A stretch of 64,000 nucleotides of DNA from Gymnorhina tibicen (GCA_013399875.1 VXAZ01001670.1:981519-1045518); one strand, 5' to 3'. Counted from the first letter of the stretch, positions 50,300 to 63,150 are shown. Translations and numbers: made by a program. Notes: a model not told the origin generated them from the letters alone.

Positions 50300-50440
50300 T
50301 CAGGTCTCTTGAACTGCTGAGCTGCGGGTGCGTGTGATTAATTATACCGTTAGCCTTCATTAAGTCAGTGGATTGGCACTCCGGCAGAGAGGCAGCGGGA
50401 CCAGAAGGAGAAGCTATTGAGAGACAGCAGCATCTGTGTC
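50300..50440. other. Candidate conserved noncoding element (unproven)
   Basis: TGATTAATTATA at 50335-50346 is a homeodomain-type cluster flanked by CpG-bearing unique sequence (near 50325, 50331, 50348, 50382 and 50397). Composition differs from the flanking T-rich and A-rich DNA. No alignment is available to test conservation. Confidence 0.25.
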
Positions 50441-50561
50441 CCACAGTTTGTGTGGGTTTTGGGCGTGTGAGGCTTTTGTCCTCAAAAATAGCAACATCTG
50501 AGTGGTTGTTTTATGCTTTGACAAACCACAAAGCTTTTGCCTCACTGCATGCAAGGCTCAG

Positions 50562-50634
50562 GAAAAAAAACTAAAACACCAAACAAAAACAAACAAACAA
50601 AAAAAAACCCAACCCTAAAAGCAACAACAAAAAC
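50562..50634 (+). repeat. A-rich (A/C) low-complexity tract
   Basis: Repeated AAAC and AAACAAAC words with an A9 run; plus strand almost free of G and T. It explains the Lys/Asn/Thr-rich frame at 50537-50722. Confidence 0.8.
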
Positions 50635-53600
50635 TATCAAGGTCCTGGAACATTTTACTACCCCAAATATCTTGCTGCTGTTGCCTATTTGGTTTTGTGC
50701 AGTGGAAACAGAACAAGATTAGTGTACTGATCATGGCTTTTGTCCTCATGCCACTTTAAAGAGATAAATCAGAATTCTGAGATGGGGCAGTCTGCTTTCC
50801 TTTAGGATCACCAAATACAGCTAAAATGTTTCTGTTCCATACCTCCCAGAAATAGTGTTTGGTCTTTCAACAGCCCAGGGAAGAGAGCATTATGGGAGGC
50901 AAAAGAGACTCCATTTTGTTCGTTGCATGGCATTAGCTTCTCGCACACAAAGGCACGGGACATGTTCTCTAATGCTCAAAGATCAAAGAGAAGACTCGGT
51001 TTCTATTTAAATTGCACATATTCATTTCAGCTGTTTCTACCTGGCTTGAGCTTAACCAATATCTGAGACCGAGTTTTCAATACTTTATAAGATATAACTG
51101 CAGCCTAAAATTGTCATAATTCTGCTAATAACTCTTCACTCTGCACTACTGAAAAGAATACAGTTCCTAGAAGTTATGACATGTCCCTGTTTTCTTTGGG
51201 AGGGTTCACTACACATGTTGTTGGAATTTCTTCTCAAAAGCTCTCCAGCTCAAAACACAGAAATTCAGTTTTTGACATGATGATATTGTGTTTTACTAGT
51301 CATTGATGAACACTCTCTGCAAGAGAATTTGAATTTAGGAAATGGGGTAGTTTGACCACTCTAGTTACATCATGTGGTTTAATAAACAGAGAAGCCGAAA
51401 ACAAACCCATTTTCTCCAGATTTTATTTTTGTTTTAGTCACCACTGAAAAAAAAATCCCAAATGAACACACTTACAGCTCATTCTGCAATTTCAAATCTC
51501 AAAAATTTGGTTTACCACAAATGTAAATTTTGCTATATAGCAGAGAACTAGGGGTGTCACAGTTCCCATTGCCAGCCACACCAAATCCAGATGACTGAAG
51601 GATGTAGCCAAATCATGGCTTAAGTTACTTCAGACCAGCCTCAAGGACCCCAGAAAAAACAGAATCCATTGACCCCATTTGAGCAAGAGGATACCAAAAT
51701 GTCTCTCTGGGGAAGGGGCAAAAGTGACTCAACATGGGGAGCTTCGACAGATTGAGAGACAAAGAGATCAGATAAAAGTCCAACAGAGCAGATGCTGTAA
51801 GAGGATTAGAGCAAGCGGATTAGAAGCCTTGAGAATACAAAGATCATCAGACTCACAATTCCTCTTTAAACATAATCAGGAACAAGTATCTCAACTTCCC
51901 CTGCCCACTAACAATACTCCACGTCCTTATTTGCTCTCTCCGTCCTCTTCTCCTTCCCAATCTCCCTCTCAATCACTTTATATTCCTAAGAGGTTATTAA
52001 CATCCCGTGATGGACCTGCATGAAGTCAAGTAGAAGTTTCTAGAAATGTGGCAGGATCATCTTAGGCTAGAAGAAGCAGGAAGACTATGAGGCTGGCCAA
52101 GGACATACCAAAAACCTCAGGTCCTGATAAAAGCTGTTCTTAGGTGGGTAGCAAGCAAGAATGCCAGATACCAGGGAGACTGCAGGTCCCAAATGGATGA
52201 GGCCAAGAACATAACTGCTTTTCCAAACATACTACTGTCCAAAAACCTGCTGTTTACATGACAGCATCACCTGTTTGTTACACTACTTTCACCTCTCTTT
52301 CAAGTAATTTAATTATGGCTGAAGAGCCCACCAGCATCCACTGAATAACCTTCATCAAGTTATACAATACCACTCTTTACTCCCCGACTTTGAATCCGTC
52401 CAGTTTGGGCTGTACTGAAAGCATTAATCCACTACAGGATTTTTCCAATTATCTTCTAAGTGGGTTTACAGATCTAAGTGTTGGGAAAGATCACTATGTA
52501 CTGAGGACCAGCACTAGGAAGGTATGAAAGGTATCCACAAGGTATGCATGTTTGACATTTGCTTAACTTGTCAATATAAACCCACAGGCATCCAAAATCA
52601 CAGCATGATATATTAGACTGTTCACAGGACCAGCCACACTATGGAAAGCAAGAGTTTAAGTAAACAACCGTGCACATGCTATAGGCTGAAATAAACATAA
52701 TCTTTTCCAAAAAATTATGAATCAAGTGATAACAAAGTTTGTATGTAATCCATGTGCTCTAAAAACATCTGACTTAATAAAATAATTTGAAGCACTATAT
52801 AACAATCCACCCAATTCCACTCAAAGTAAATCATGTCATCATCAGTTTTACAGGGCCCACAAAAAAAACCAAACAGTCAAGAAGCACTCATTGTTGAAAT
52901 GAATCATGAATCAATGTCAAATGAAAAAAGTGGTAAAACACCCATCAGAAGGTTTCTGCAATAAGCAGCTTTGGCCCAAGCCCATCCCTTATCAGAAGGA
53001 ATTCAACTGTTTACCACAATGAATGAAAATATACGTATGTCACCTCAGCTTTGCATATCACCTTGCTGACTCACCTCTTCACTACAGCTCCTGACGCTTG
53101 GCCTTCATCCTCTGAACAAAGAATAACCAGGTACCATGGTTTTCCCCAGTCAGCCCCACTGGCTTGTTGGGTTTCCTTTTCAGTCCCAGCAGCAAGGTTG
53201 TGTGGCTGCACGTCTGCAAACCCTGGCTAGCTTCCCCCTCCAATCCCTCGTGCCAGCCTTCAGTGAATTTGCCATGACAGGCTTGACACCTGGCTGGGGG
53301 CAGGAGAAATCCTGCCCATTACAAACACAGCCCTCAGCAGACACATACTTCCCACATGCTGAGAAAGGAGAAGACCCAAACCCTGCTACTGGTGTACATG
53401 TGTCCTCTCCCCAAGATGACCCAAGTTTCCTCACTAGCCATGACACAGCCACACACATCAGAAACATCCATACAGCACTCCAAGGGCTGGATAAAACAGC
53501 AGTGTTACTACCACAAATCGGAGGCTGACAACAGGGAAGATTCCTCTGCTCTAACTCTTACTACAACTGAATGGAGAGGATTCAAGTAGCCACTGCAGCC

Positions 53601-54339
53601 TTGTCCCAGTCTCTCATTCTGATGAAAAAAGTAAAAAACAGGGAAATAAGGAGAAATAAAGATAGCAGCAAATCAAGTAGAATCTGATAGAGCAGAAAAA
53701 CCAGCTGGATGCAGTGGAAGTAAATTCAGCTGTTATGTAGGGATATAAAATAGTTCCCCCTAACTACCCAAGAAGTTATTGCTTCCAATGCAAAAATATA
53801 AATGAGATGATCTTTCATTAAGAATGAGATCAGTGTTAAAGCCAGAGGCAGAGAGCAGAGTTTTACAAGGCAGGAATGCCATGATGCCCTCAACATAAAA
53901 CTACAATAGTCAATGTATGCAGAATTTGTGAAGATATGTCTTGCTAGGGCAGCTGATGAGGGACCAATTAGAGAAAAGTAAATGAGATCAGCAGAGCAAA
54001 AGGCCGTTTCGTTTTGAACTTAGAACTCAGGAAATGCTTTGCCAGTGTACCCAAACCCAACCCACTCTTCGAGCCTTTGATAATTAAGCTGTCCCCTACA
54101 TCCCTCAATCTTTAACTTAAACATCCCTGCTAGTAGAGCAGTTCAGACACCTGAAACATCCACCAACTGCTGAACTACATAGTGACGGTTAAAAGTGCAA
54201 GCTTGCATTTAAGGAACTAATATTTGACCTGTGAAGGCCAGCATCTCAGAGATGAAGTAGTGCATTATCTTATCTACATCTCTGCTGATAATCTCCTTTA
54301 TATCCTCCAGGAAGCTTTTTTCTTTCTGGATGCAGTAGG
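50635..54339. other. Unique noncoding DNA with an unexplained open frame
   Basis: Besides the open frame at 51673-52023, which is described as a finding, I recognise nothing. The 130-codon frame at 53136-53528 lies in a GC-richer patch and has no recognisable domain. Confidence 0.45.
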
Positions 54340-54443
54340 AAATAAAATAAAAATTTTTAATTTTTTTTTTTTTAATTTAAAGAGAAAAGAAAATAGAGAA
54401 TAGAGAAGGTAAAAAAAAAAAAGGAAAAATAAAATAAAAAAGA
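54340..54443. repeat. A/T low-complexity tract
   Basis: AAATAAAATAAAAATTTTTAA is followed by T13, then A/G-rich words and A12. The A-run/T-run junction gives an imperfect AT palindrome. No gene content. Confidence 0.85.
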
Positions 54444-57400
54444 ACTATGTATTTGACAGAGGGGTATCACTCCTGAACTTAACTATTGTAGAAGAGAGAC
54501 TAAGACAATAATTGGCAAACAATAAGAACATTGTCTCCAATGACCTGCCATGATGAAGGGGAAGTAAGGATCCCTGAGACCCATCTGAACTCATCTGCTT
54601 TTAACCACTGTGGAAGGAGTGGTGCTGACAGACTCCCATCTGCTGGTAGATCAGATACTACAAAATACACATTGAAAAAAACCCACATTATTAGGAGAAA
54701 GTTATGTATGTGGATCTACGTACACAGATCTCATTTAAGGCTGGCAAGCATGCTAGGGATTCCCCAGGACATTCACATCCGTCCCCAGTACTATTACTTT
54801 GCAGTTGTCAGATGGAGGGCTTATTTACAGCTCTAGGGGAGCACTTCAATGAACAGCTCTAAATAACTTAGTGAACCATAAACCATTCTCCTGAGGCAAG
54901 ACCCCCAGAATCTATCCTGAAACCTAGTCCATAATAATAACTGAGCTTTCCTACAAAAACTTTTTGTTGTTCCATTACTCACAGGGGAGTGAAATGGTTG
55001 CAACTTTATCACCCTTTTGCTAAACTGTCCTTCCATAAGCAGTTCTTATCTACAGAGTCTCTCCACCCTCAGTAGTTAAGTCTCTTAGTACCCTACAGCC
55101 TTCATTCACATCAGTCAGGTTAATAAACCCCTTCCCAGTACAGCCTCAAGTCTTGTTTCATAGCTCCCTCTGAGGCATGATGCACATATAAACTCCAAAG
55201 ACTTGCCACGGGAGACCATGATGGGAGATAGGCTTGCAGAGAGTGAAGGATTCTTTACTGCCCCCTTAAAGACAGAAGTCTGTGGCTGCAATTTACTGAA
55301 CAGTAAGACATGCAAGAAATAAAATTTGTCCAAACACAACAAACAGTAAATGACCCAATCTGGGCACCTATCAAGGGCAAAAAATACTTCAGCTCAACAG
55401 CTCTCACAGCAGGACAGGAGTTATTATTGATGAAAAGCAACCACATCCTAATAAAAAAATACTTCCTATGCAGAGGGAACAGAAGACAGAGAAGGACATA
55501 ATAAGCACATAGGGAGAAGTATTCCTTTGGCATGGGCAAAGACAGGTCTGTAACAGGCTTCAAATTACATGGTAATTGTGTATGAGAACAGGATCTTACA
55601 AACTCAAACCTTTGACAAAATCCCAGCCAGATCCCATGATCTGTTATCACTCTGCTCAGTAGTTTGTACTGAACTGAAGCAGCAGAATTCCATCTATAGG
55701 GCACAGCACAGTAAAGCAGGAACTCAAGGCTGTTCCTGCAGATCTGCTAGAATATTCTGGCTAAGCCAATTCCTCTCCTCATGCCTGGGTTTCATTGTAC
55801 ACAGAGCAGGCTCACAACACATTTTTATGAAGCATTTTCTATCATAGGAAAGTAAGTTTCTTATTCATTAGATAGTTAAGAAGTATGACACTTTCACGTT
55901 TTTATATCACATGAAGCATTATTCAGCCTTTTTATTATCTAGTTTGTGAGCAGCAAAAGCAGAATAAATGCAGCAAACACTTGACTTTCCCCCTCTGTAC
56001 AGGAGGACAAAAAAACCCCAAACCTTGCACTTATGAAAATTCTCTCTTGGTCAAAACAATCTAGCATCTTTCCTGCGATTTTGTCATTGTGTGGTAGGGT
56101 CACCTGGCAACAGTCAAGAGAAAGCAGGAGCTGAGCTTTTTCACGAGCCACGGCTCAGCATGGTTGTGCCTCGGGGGAAACACTGGAGGGGCCAGGCAGC
56201 TGAGAACAAATATGGTCTTATCCGGGAGGGGGCACTGGTAACACACATTAGCCAAATCTTCAGGCTACGAAGCACCAAAATGACGGAAAACTAATATTAA
56301 ATGAAAAAAATAAAGCATATTTTCTTGATGTTCTAGAAATTTGATGATTTGTAAAATTAAACACTTCATTCTCCTAAACTAATACAGGTAAGCCTTCTGC
56401 ACTTTTTTTAGAACCAAGCGTATTCCCTAGTAAGGGATCTGTAAAAGCTACCAGGTACCAGTATTTGGCCAGCAGTGAGCAGACAGAGCAGTTTACTAAA
56501 CAGAGATATCATGGATGCTGCCCACAGAGGCTCTCCAACAAACCCTGTGCAGGTTCCTTGCACAGACACCAGCATGCAGTGATGCAAAACCTTTCCATAC
56601 CACCTTCTGTTCTCAAACCAAACAGCCTGGAGAAGACATCGCTCTGACTGCTGAGACTCCTAAAACTGAAACATCAGAAAAAAACACCTGGACACAGCAT
56701 ACATTCACTGAGGGACCACGATGAGACTTCACCTTGTAGAGCAATGTGTCTCAATGTGTTTTCACCAAATACCCTGAGCCTCTGGCCTTTTCTCTGGACT
56801 CCTCCCATGTCCCTCATCTCTTACAGCTGTGGGCTGTGACAAAGCAAATTAAGGCCCAGTGAACACCTAAAAGGTAAGCTTCTAAGAGAAAATACCAAAC
56901 CTGCATGTTTACAAAAACGAATGTCCTGGAATATGGGAATACAGACTTCTACCGGCCAGTTGTTAATCTTGGACACCTTTCTAGGCTGAACTCTGTGGAG
57001 TTAGTGCTAGATGGGGTGTGGGGGTGGGGGAAAAGTCAGATTTTTACACTAGCCTAGTGGTGACCCAGAAGTGATCATCCAAGCAATTCAAGCTTAAACT
57101 ACATAAGCCCAGTGCTAGTTCTTCCAAGAGACTGCAACATCTCACTCTAAAGAACCTGACAAGGTCCCAAAAGCAAGGCTGCTGTAGAAGATAACAGGAG
57201 ATTCATCAGTTTGCACTGCTCTCAGCAGCTCTCAAACTTGGCCACAGAGGACCTGTTTCATCCCGAGCCTCTGACTCAGCCCCAGCAGCCCCACTTGCCA
57301 AATCCTGAACTATCCAGCTCCAAGTTTCTCTCCTCACTGCACAGGAGAATGCTACCCTTGGGAATAAGTGCAACTCCTCATATACAGCCTGAGCTACCAA

Positions 57401-57612
57401 CACTCAGGGAATGTTTTGGCTGTATAGCAACAAACATACTGCCATTCAGGAGCTCAAATCTGGATACCCTGCCAGTCATCCTGCCAGTCGGAGGTTGGGA
57501 TGGCTTTTCCCTGCTCTGTCAGCCCAAGGCCCCAGAGAGGAGGGAAAGCAGATGATGCCTTATCTGCCAACAACCTCAGGCTTGCAATACAGGTGGGCAG
57601 TTTTGATTTCCT
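54444..57612. other. Unique noncoding DNA
   Basis: No repeat family or exon is recognised. The 149-codon minus frame at 55255-55704 is Cys/Phe/Ser-rich without a recognisable domain. The segment 56090-56290 retains several CpGs and is noted as a candidate element. A G-rich string GGGGTGTGGGGGTGGGGG lies near 57014. Confidence 0.5.
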
Positions 57613-57626
57613 CCAGTAGAGGGCAA
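57613..57626 (+). promoter_or_regulatory. CTCF-like core motif, plus strand
   Basis: CCAGTAGAGGGCAA matches 13 of 14 positions of the CTCF core CCASYAGRKGGCRS; only the last base departs. It is the strongest plus-strand match I noticed in the window. Together with the minus-strand site at 48173 it gives an outward-facing pair about 9.4 kb apart. Confidence 0.5.
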
Positions 57627-58390
57627 TACTAACATAGGAAAGAAAAAGTAAATCCCAGTATTTCTTGCACTAAAATAAACAAGCAAAATAATTAAAGACC
57701 TCGATCTTGCAGCACTGAACACAGAACAAAGCACTTGGATAGTACATGTCTTCATTCTAGCAAAAATGCTTCTTCATTCTGGCCCCATTTAGTGGAAGGT
57801 TGCCCTGCACAAAATTTTCAGATGTTTCAGGTAAGATTTTTTACTGTTCTGATTAAAACAGACAAGAGATGGTCGGTGTTGGTCACACCATAAATATAAA
57901 CAAACCTTTGTTGTTGTTCATTAATAAAGAAACTTTTCCATTCCACATATATGCATATATAGTCTGCATATGTGATAAGGCCCAAAAGATCAATGCTTCA
58001 TCATTCTCCCTAAACTAGCCTGTTTGATAAAGACCATTTCTTACAGACAAAAAGAGAAAATGTACCAGCATTCAATTGTATTTGTAATGGAATTGCCTCA
58101 TGCTTGTTAGGACCTGAAATTAACTTCCTATGACCAAAGCTGCCACACGTATACTCATTACACATTTCTACAGTCTATGACAGTACTGTCCCAAATTGTG
58201 TTCTGACATCCTTCCACAATAAGTTTCAGAAATTAACTCCGTGTATTTTTTTTAACATTTTTCCCTCTTTTATAAATAAAAATCTCTGCTTCTATAACTT
58301 TTCCATCCCATGACTGCAAAATAATTTAGAAACATAAGTGAGTGAAGTCTCACAATCTTTTCTTACACTAAAGCAAACATCCTTCCTTAG
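57627..58390. other. Unique AT-rich noncoding DNA
   Basis: TA-rich words (CATATATGCATATATAG near 57945) occur, but no repeat family or gene is recognised. Confidence 0.5.
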
Positions 58391-58455
58391 AGACTGGGAA
58401 GTTGAGGTACATGATGTGACAGTGGGTCTCCCCTAGGTCATATATATCTGCAGTG
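58391..58455 (+). mobile_element. Possible MIR relic (weak), sense
   Basis: GACTGGGAAGTTGAGGTACA followed after a suitable distance by CCCCTAGGTCATAT parallels MIR GATGGGGAAACTGAGGCACA and GCCCAAGGTCACAC. The match is short and diverged. Confidence 0.35.
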
Positions 58456-59407
58456 GAAAAAGATGAGAACCTTTTCTCTAGCTCCAGTCTTGTATTTTAA
58501 ACGTTTACCCATAGTGCTAATCATGCTTACTGGTAGAAGATACCTATTTTTCTTCTCTGAAGTCATCTATTGTCCTCAGATGATGGGGCTGACAGATGGA
58601 GAGGAACTGTTTTCCTATTCACAGTGTTCTGCTATTATGTTTATTTGCTTATAAACAAGATAAGATATCTTCTACTCTTTCATTCCTTTTGTTTACTTTT
58701 CTTTTCTACTAAACAAAAAAACACCCCAGACTATCTTCCCAGACTTTTTTAAAAATCAAATAATTTCCTCCACAAGTATTTGACAAGTCAAGTCACACCT
58801 AGACAAGACTAATGTACAGAAATCAGTACACAAAGCGCTGTTAAAACCAGAATGAAACACATCTTCTGCATCTAGGAAAATGTATTAGGGAATTTGCAGA
58901 TCTTGGCCCAAATTTCTGTACAGATGCTTGGGTGCCCAGCTTCCTTGGACTTCTTTGGGAGTTCCAACACATGGTAGCAGTGAGATGACACTTCTTTGTG
59001 GATATGAGGCTTACTTCTTCCTCCCTCTCCCTTGCAGCCAGGCAGGGCCAATTCCACACAGCTCCTTCAGAGGTGTGAACTCTCTCAGTCTATCTGCTCT
59101 ATGCAATGGTGACCTCTTAAAATTATGGCCATGTTTATGGTCACAATTTTTTCTAAGACAGAAAAGAGAAATTGATTTAGGCACAGCGTTAGGTGTAGTC
59201 ACACACCAGAAGGAACACACAGTCACAACACAGCCTATTGTACACAGACACAGAGCTCCTCCCAGTCACAGAACAGTGACAGCCTATTTACCATTACTAC
59301 CTGCATCAAGACTGAAAATGACCAGTTTCACCACCTGTTGCCATGGATAATTTTAAAGTTATTGTCACAAAAGCACGAAACCAAAGGATCCTAAATGGCT
59401 AGGAACA

Positions 59408-59530
59408 AGGAGGTCTGGATTGTGTCCCATGTCTCACAGCTACACCAAAATGCTTCCCTTGACTTGTCACCTTGACTTCAACATCTCACTTTCAACATAA
59501 GGATAATGACATAACCTCTTTCCCTAGCAG
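59408..59530 (-). mobile_element. MIR SINE relic, antisense
   Basis: On the plus strand GGAGGTCTGGATTGTGTCCC, CTTGACTTGTCACCTTGACTT, CATCTCACTTTC and ATAAGGATAATGACATAACCTC appear in the order and spacing of the MIR reverse complement (GGTCTGGATTCGAATCCC, TTGGGCAAGTCACTTAACCTC, GCCTCAGTTTC, GGGGATAATAATAGTACCTAC). Identity is low but collinearity covers about 120 bp. Confidence 0.45.
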
Positions 59531-59601
59531 TGACACTCAGACTTTGAAATACTGCAGGTTAGTTCTGCTGACATAACATTATGGAAATATGATATAACAT
59601 T

Positions 59602-59718
59602 AAGGAAAGACTGGACGTGGCACTCAGTGCCATGGTCCAGTTGACAAGGTGGTGTTAGTCATATGTTGGACTTGATCTCAGAGGTCTTTTCCAACCGAAT
59701 TGATTATGTGATTATGCT
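59602..59718 (+). mobile_element. CR1 LINE 3' tail, sense, severely 5'-truncated
   Basis: AAGGAAAGACTGGACGTGGC, then CACTCAGTGCCATGGTC, GTTGACAAGGTGGTGTTAG, TTGGACTTGATCTCAGAGGT and CTTTTCCAACCGAATTGATT match the last part of a CR1 3' end, closing in the degenerate ATTATGTGATTATG octamer-like repeat. This tail type differs from that of the other three copies, so it belongs to another CR1 subfamily. Confidence 0.85.
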
Positions 59719-62700
59719 ATCAGAGTGCAGCAAGGGCAGGATGTACAGCTGTCACAGTCAGAAGTGACCATTATGCCAGTTAGACCACCTTCTTTTTAGG
59801 TTTGACAGAAGATATTTCAGAGCACAGCCACATAAAATGCTGGGAAAATTTTTTCACCACTAATACCCCTGAATCCTGCCACCCTGTCCTTGTGATCTAC
59901 ACTTTGACTCTAGAAGGTAACTAGAGCAGCGATTTAGTGATAGCATTACTTGAGTGTGACAGGTTTGTTTATAACAGAAGTAGTTATTTATTTAAATAAG
60001 GTATTTTCCTCCTACCACATAAGAGAGAATCAACCTGTAGCATCAGCACTTTCCCTGCCAGCAAACTAAATTTCCCCAAGTAAGGTTAAGGATAGGATAA
60101 TTGTGTTGTCCTAAGAGAGGCTGTGAGACAGCAGCACTCTGTGCACCGCTGAGGGAGGGCAAGGACATGGGGTGGAGAGAGAGGAACAGCTCTGTGTCCC
60201 CCTGACCCTCTCCAAGCTGATATGCTTGGTCACTGTCACAATTGGGATTATACTGATTGTCGTCTTCCTGCAGCATTAAGCTGTTAATTGACAATGAGGT
60301 AGCTATAAGTTGGAAAAGAGGCTCAGTCTGAGACCTGGGAAACATCACACAGTGTATATGGGGGAGCTTTTATGTCACCCACCAAAGCAAGAAACTCCTA
60401 AAGCTAAGTAAGGTGATTGCAGATAACAAGCAGTCAGCATGCTTTCTGCGTGCAGTTCTGCAAATGCATCTTGATTCAAGTAGAGTCCATCAACCGACCC
60501 CATGCAGCACATAAGCACCCTTCCTTCACACGGCAGGGATCCTAGAAATGAAGCAGTCACCTACCATCTCAGAGCTGCATCCCCACACAGTCCAGACACC
60601 CTGACAGTCCTGGAGCTTTCCCGTCCCTGCTCCCCCCACCCCAGCCCAGCCCGCCTACCTCAGCCAACACAGCCAGCGCTCTCTCCAGCAACCTGGCCAC
60701 TGTGCAGCACCCCATGCCCGCTCCCTAGGGGCCAGTAACACCTTAGCCAAGGCAGCCCGAGCCAACCTCCTATGCAGCATGTCCCACCAGCAAAAGAGAC
60801 TTCACTCCAGACACCTGCTGCGGCAGGGAAATTTGAGGGCTCTATTACAACAGGGCATTTCTATGAACAACTCAGATGTTCAGTATGATCTTCTTTTCAT
60901 TTGGGCTTTTTTTATCTCCTCTCTGTACGAGGTATTTTCTTACAAACCCATTAACATATCCTAAACAAATACTACCATGTTTTTAAACCAAACCAGTTTC
61001 CAGTTCTCTTGTCTGCCTAAACACAGTGAGGCCTCTGTCTACATAATATATGCATGTTTAATAACTATTTTGAAAACTGCTCCAAACTTCATTGCTTCAA
61101 GACAGATCATGCAATTTGTGTCCGACATGCAAAACCTCGTGCAAAGACTGACTTAATCAGACTCACATTTCAGAAGACGAAATTCCCAAATTACCTGGGC
61201 TACCTAATGCTAACTGTAAATATTAGCTAGGAAACCATGTTCTGAGTTTCAAGTGTAGAATACATCTAAAATCATGGAGGTATCTGTGAGCTTCTCTGAG
61301 TTTGTTTGAAAGAAACAACTATGTTTACACTCATACACGCAGATATAAAAAATTTAAGTGTTGGATATATTGCCTTAACTGTTGATGCTAAGGCAAAACA
61401 AAATCTTGAACTACTACAGAAAATAGATCAACAACTGAATGAACCTGGAACAAAGGACACGTGTCCACAGCTAATAAAATACAGACCTTAAACAAATATT
61501 GTGAAAGGCTCTTTGTGTAGCTTTTGTATTGTAGTGTTTCTCTTTAAATTGTCTGTAAGGCCAAGAGGGACAAGTGGCAGGGTATATTTAAGAAGCATGA
61601 TTTATTTCCCTTTTAATTTTTAATTTCCCAGTAAAAGTGACAGTGTTATTGCTAGAAACTCACTTGCTCAGGGGCACTTTTGTAGTCTCCAGCTTTGCAT
61701 GAATTCTCCCTAGAGATCTCAAGTTCCCCTGACTCTCATCTAGTAAACATCTGACTAAACTGCCTATTAGACAATAATGCCCTCCAGCAAGAGGGGAAAA
61801 CATGGCTCTGTTCCTCTGCAGCCTTCTCCCTCCACCCTCCCCAGTCCCCAACATAGTATACACAAGATTGCAACAGCCGCCTGTTTTGAGGGAAAAGGTG
61901 GCATAGGGTGAAGCCTACTTAAATGGGAATTTCTGTTTCCTAATGTTTTAGGCTAGTGTTTTTCCTTCCTCTCTGGCTAGCAAGGACAACCCAGACCACT
62001 GCAGGGTTAACCATTTAGCTCCCGTAGCCCACCAGGCATTCTACAAACTGGCAAATTCAAAGCCCTCTGAAAGGGGCTGGAGACAACACAGCAGGAGACA
62101 AATATCAAACATGCCCCGAAAACAAAGAAACCAGCCTTGCATTCCCAGCATTAAACGTTCTCTGGCAAACCCAGCCTCACACACAAAAAGCATTCCTGCT
62201 GGCCTCTCATCTGCCAGGGCTTATGTATCAGCACAAGAACCCAGCAGGAAAGAGTCAGAAGGTCTCTCCCCATCTTTTACCCTCTTGCAAAAATAATAGT
62301 TCTCCAATGGGCTGAATATTTTCAAGAGGAGGGAAAACCCCTGCAGAAGTGAGGACAACAGCAATGACTTTTCCACAGCTCAGTAGCTGTGCATGGGGGA
62401 TTTATCTGCCAGCAATTCAAGCATTTGCACCCCAAACCACACTTACCATCACCATTCCTGAGCAACCTGGTGTTGGGTGCTTCCCTCCTTGTGCAGATAG
62501 GCACTTTCCTTCACATTCCTGAAGAGAACTGCTCCCCACCGAGAAGCCTCAAACAGAAAGCTTTAGAATTTGTGATTTTTTTTTTTCTCTGCCCTACCTT
62601 GCTGGAGACCATCCAGGATTTACAGTGCTGGGGCTGAATTCTTCTCTCTAAAGTAACAGCAGTGAGGATAAAGGAGCAAGACCCATAAAAGTGAGCTCAG

Positions 62701-63078
62701 AATCTAGCCACTAGCTTTCTGTGCCCTGGATCAGCCAGGGACGCAAATGCTGCATGGAGAGTCACTTTGCTCAACGGAGAGAAAAGAGTGTGCTTCATGC
62801 AGCAGGAGCATCTCTGGCTGGTAGTCTCCAAAACAAACAGTACTGGGGATGAAAGAACCGTGCCCTTTACACTGCTCTTGCAGTACACATTTGCCATAAT
62901 CTTCCCAACACACACTTCTACTAAGCCCCACAAAAAGAAAAGCATTTAAGACTTCTCAAACTCAACAAAGCAATATGCATATGCATTACAGTGCAGCAGT
63001 TTGGAACTGAACTGGCAGTGAAACAGACTTACTGGATCAGTTATTTTATTATCTGATTTCAATTATTCTGCTATGCAA
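59719..63078. other. Unique noncoding DNA with a C-rich patch
   Basis: 60600-60735 is C-rich (runs of C with CAGCC words), locally GC-rich but with few CpGs, so not a CpG island. No exon, RNA gene or repeat family is recognised in the rest; frames are under about 105 codons. Confidence 0.5.
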
Positions 63079-63150
63079 GGAGGTGAAGGTCACAGAACAA
63101 TTTAGTGCCAGGGCTGCAGATCGCTCCCAGGTGACTGACAACTAAGCCCT
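63079..63150 (+). mobile_element. MIR SINE relic, sense
   Basis: GGAGGTGAAGGTCACAGAAC, AGTGCCAGGGCTGCAGATCG and CCCAGGTGACTGACAACTAA, ending in AAGCCC, follow the MIR 3' half: AAGGTCACACAGC, AGTGGCAGAGCCGGGATTCG, CCCAGGTCTGTCTGACTCCA and AAGCCC. Confidence 0.55.

Noticed and set aside
59337..59350. GTTGCCATGGATAA as an RFX X-box
   Set aside because: The left half is good but the right half lacks the RAC end; weaker than the site at 7900.
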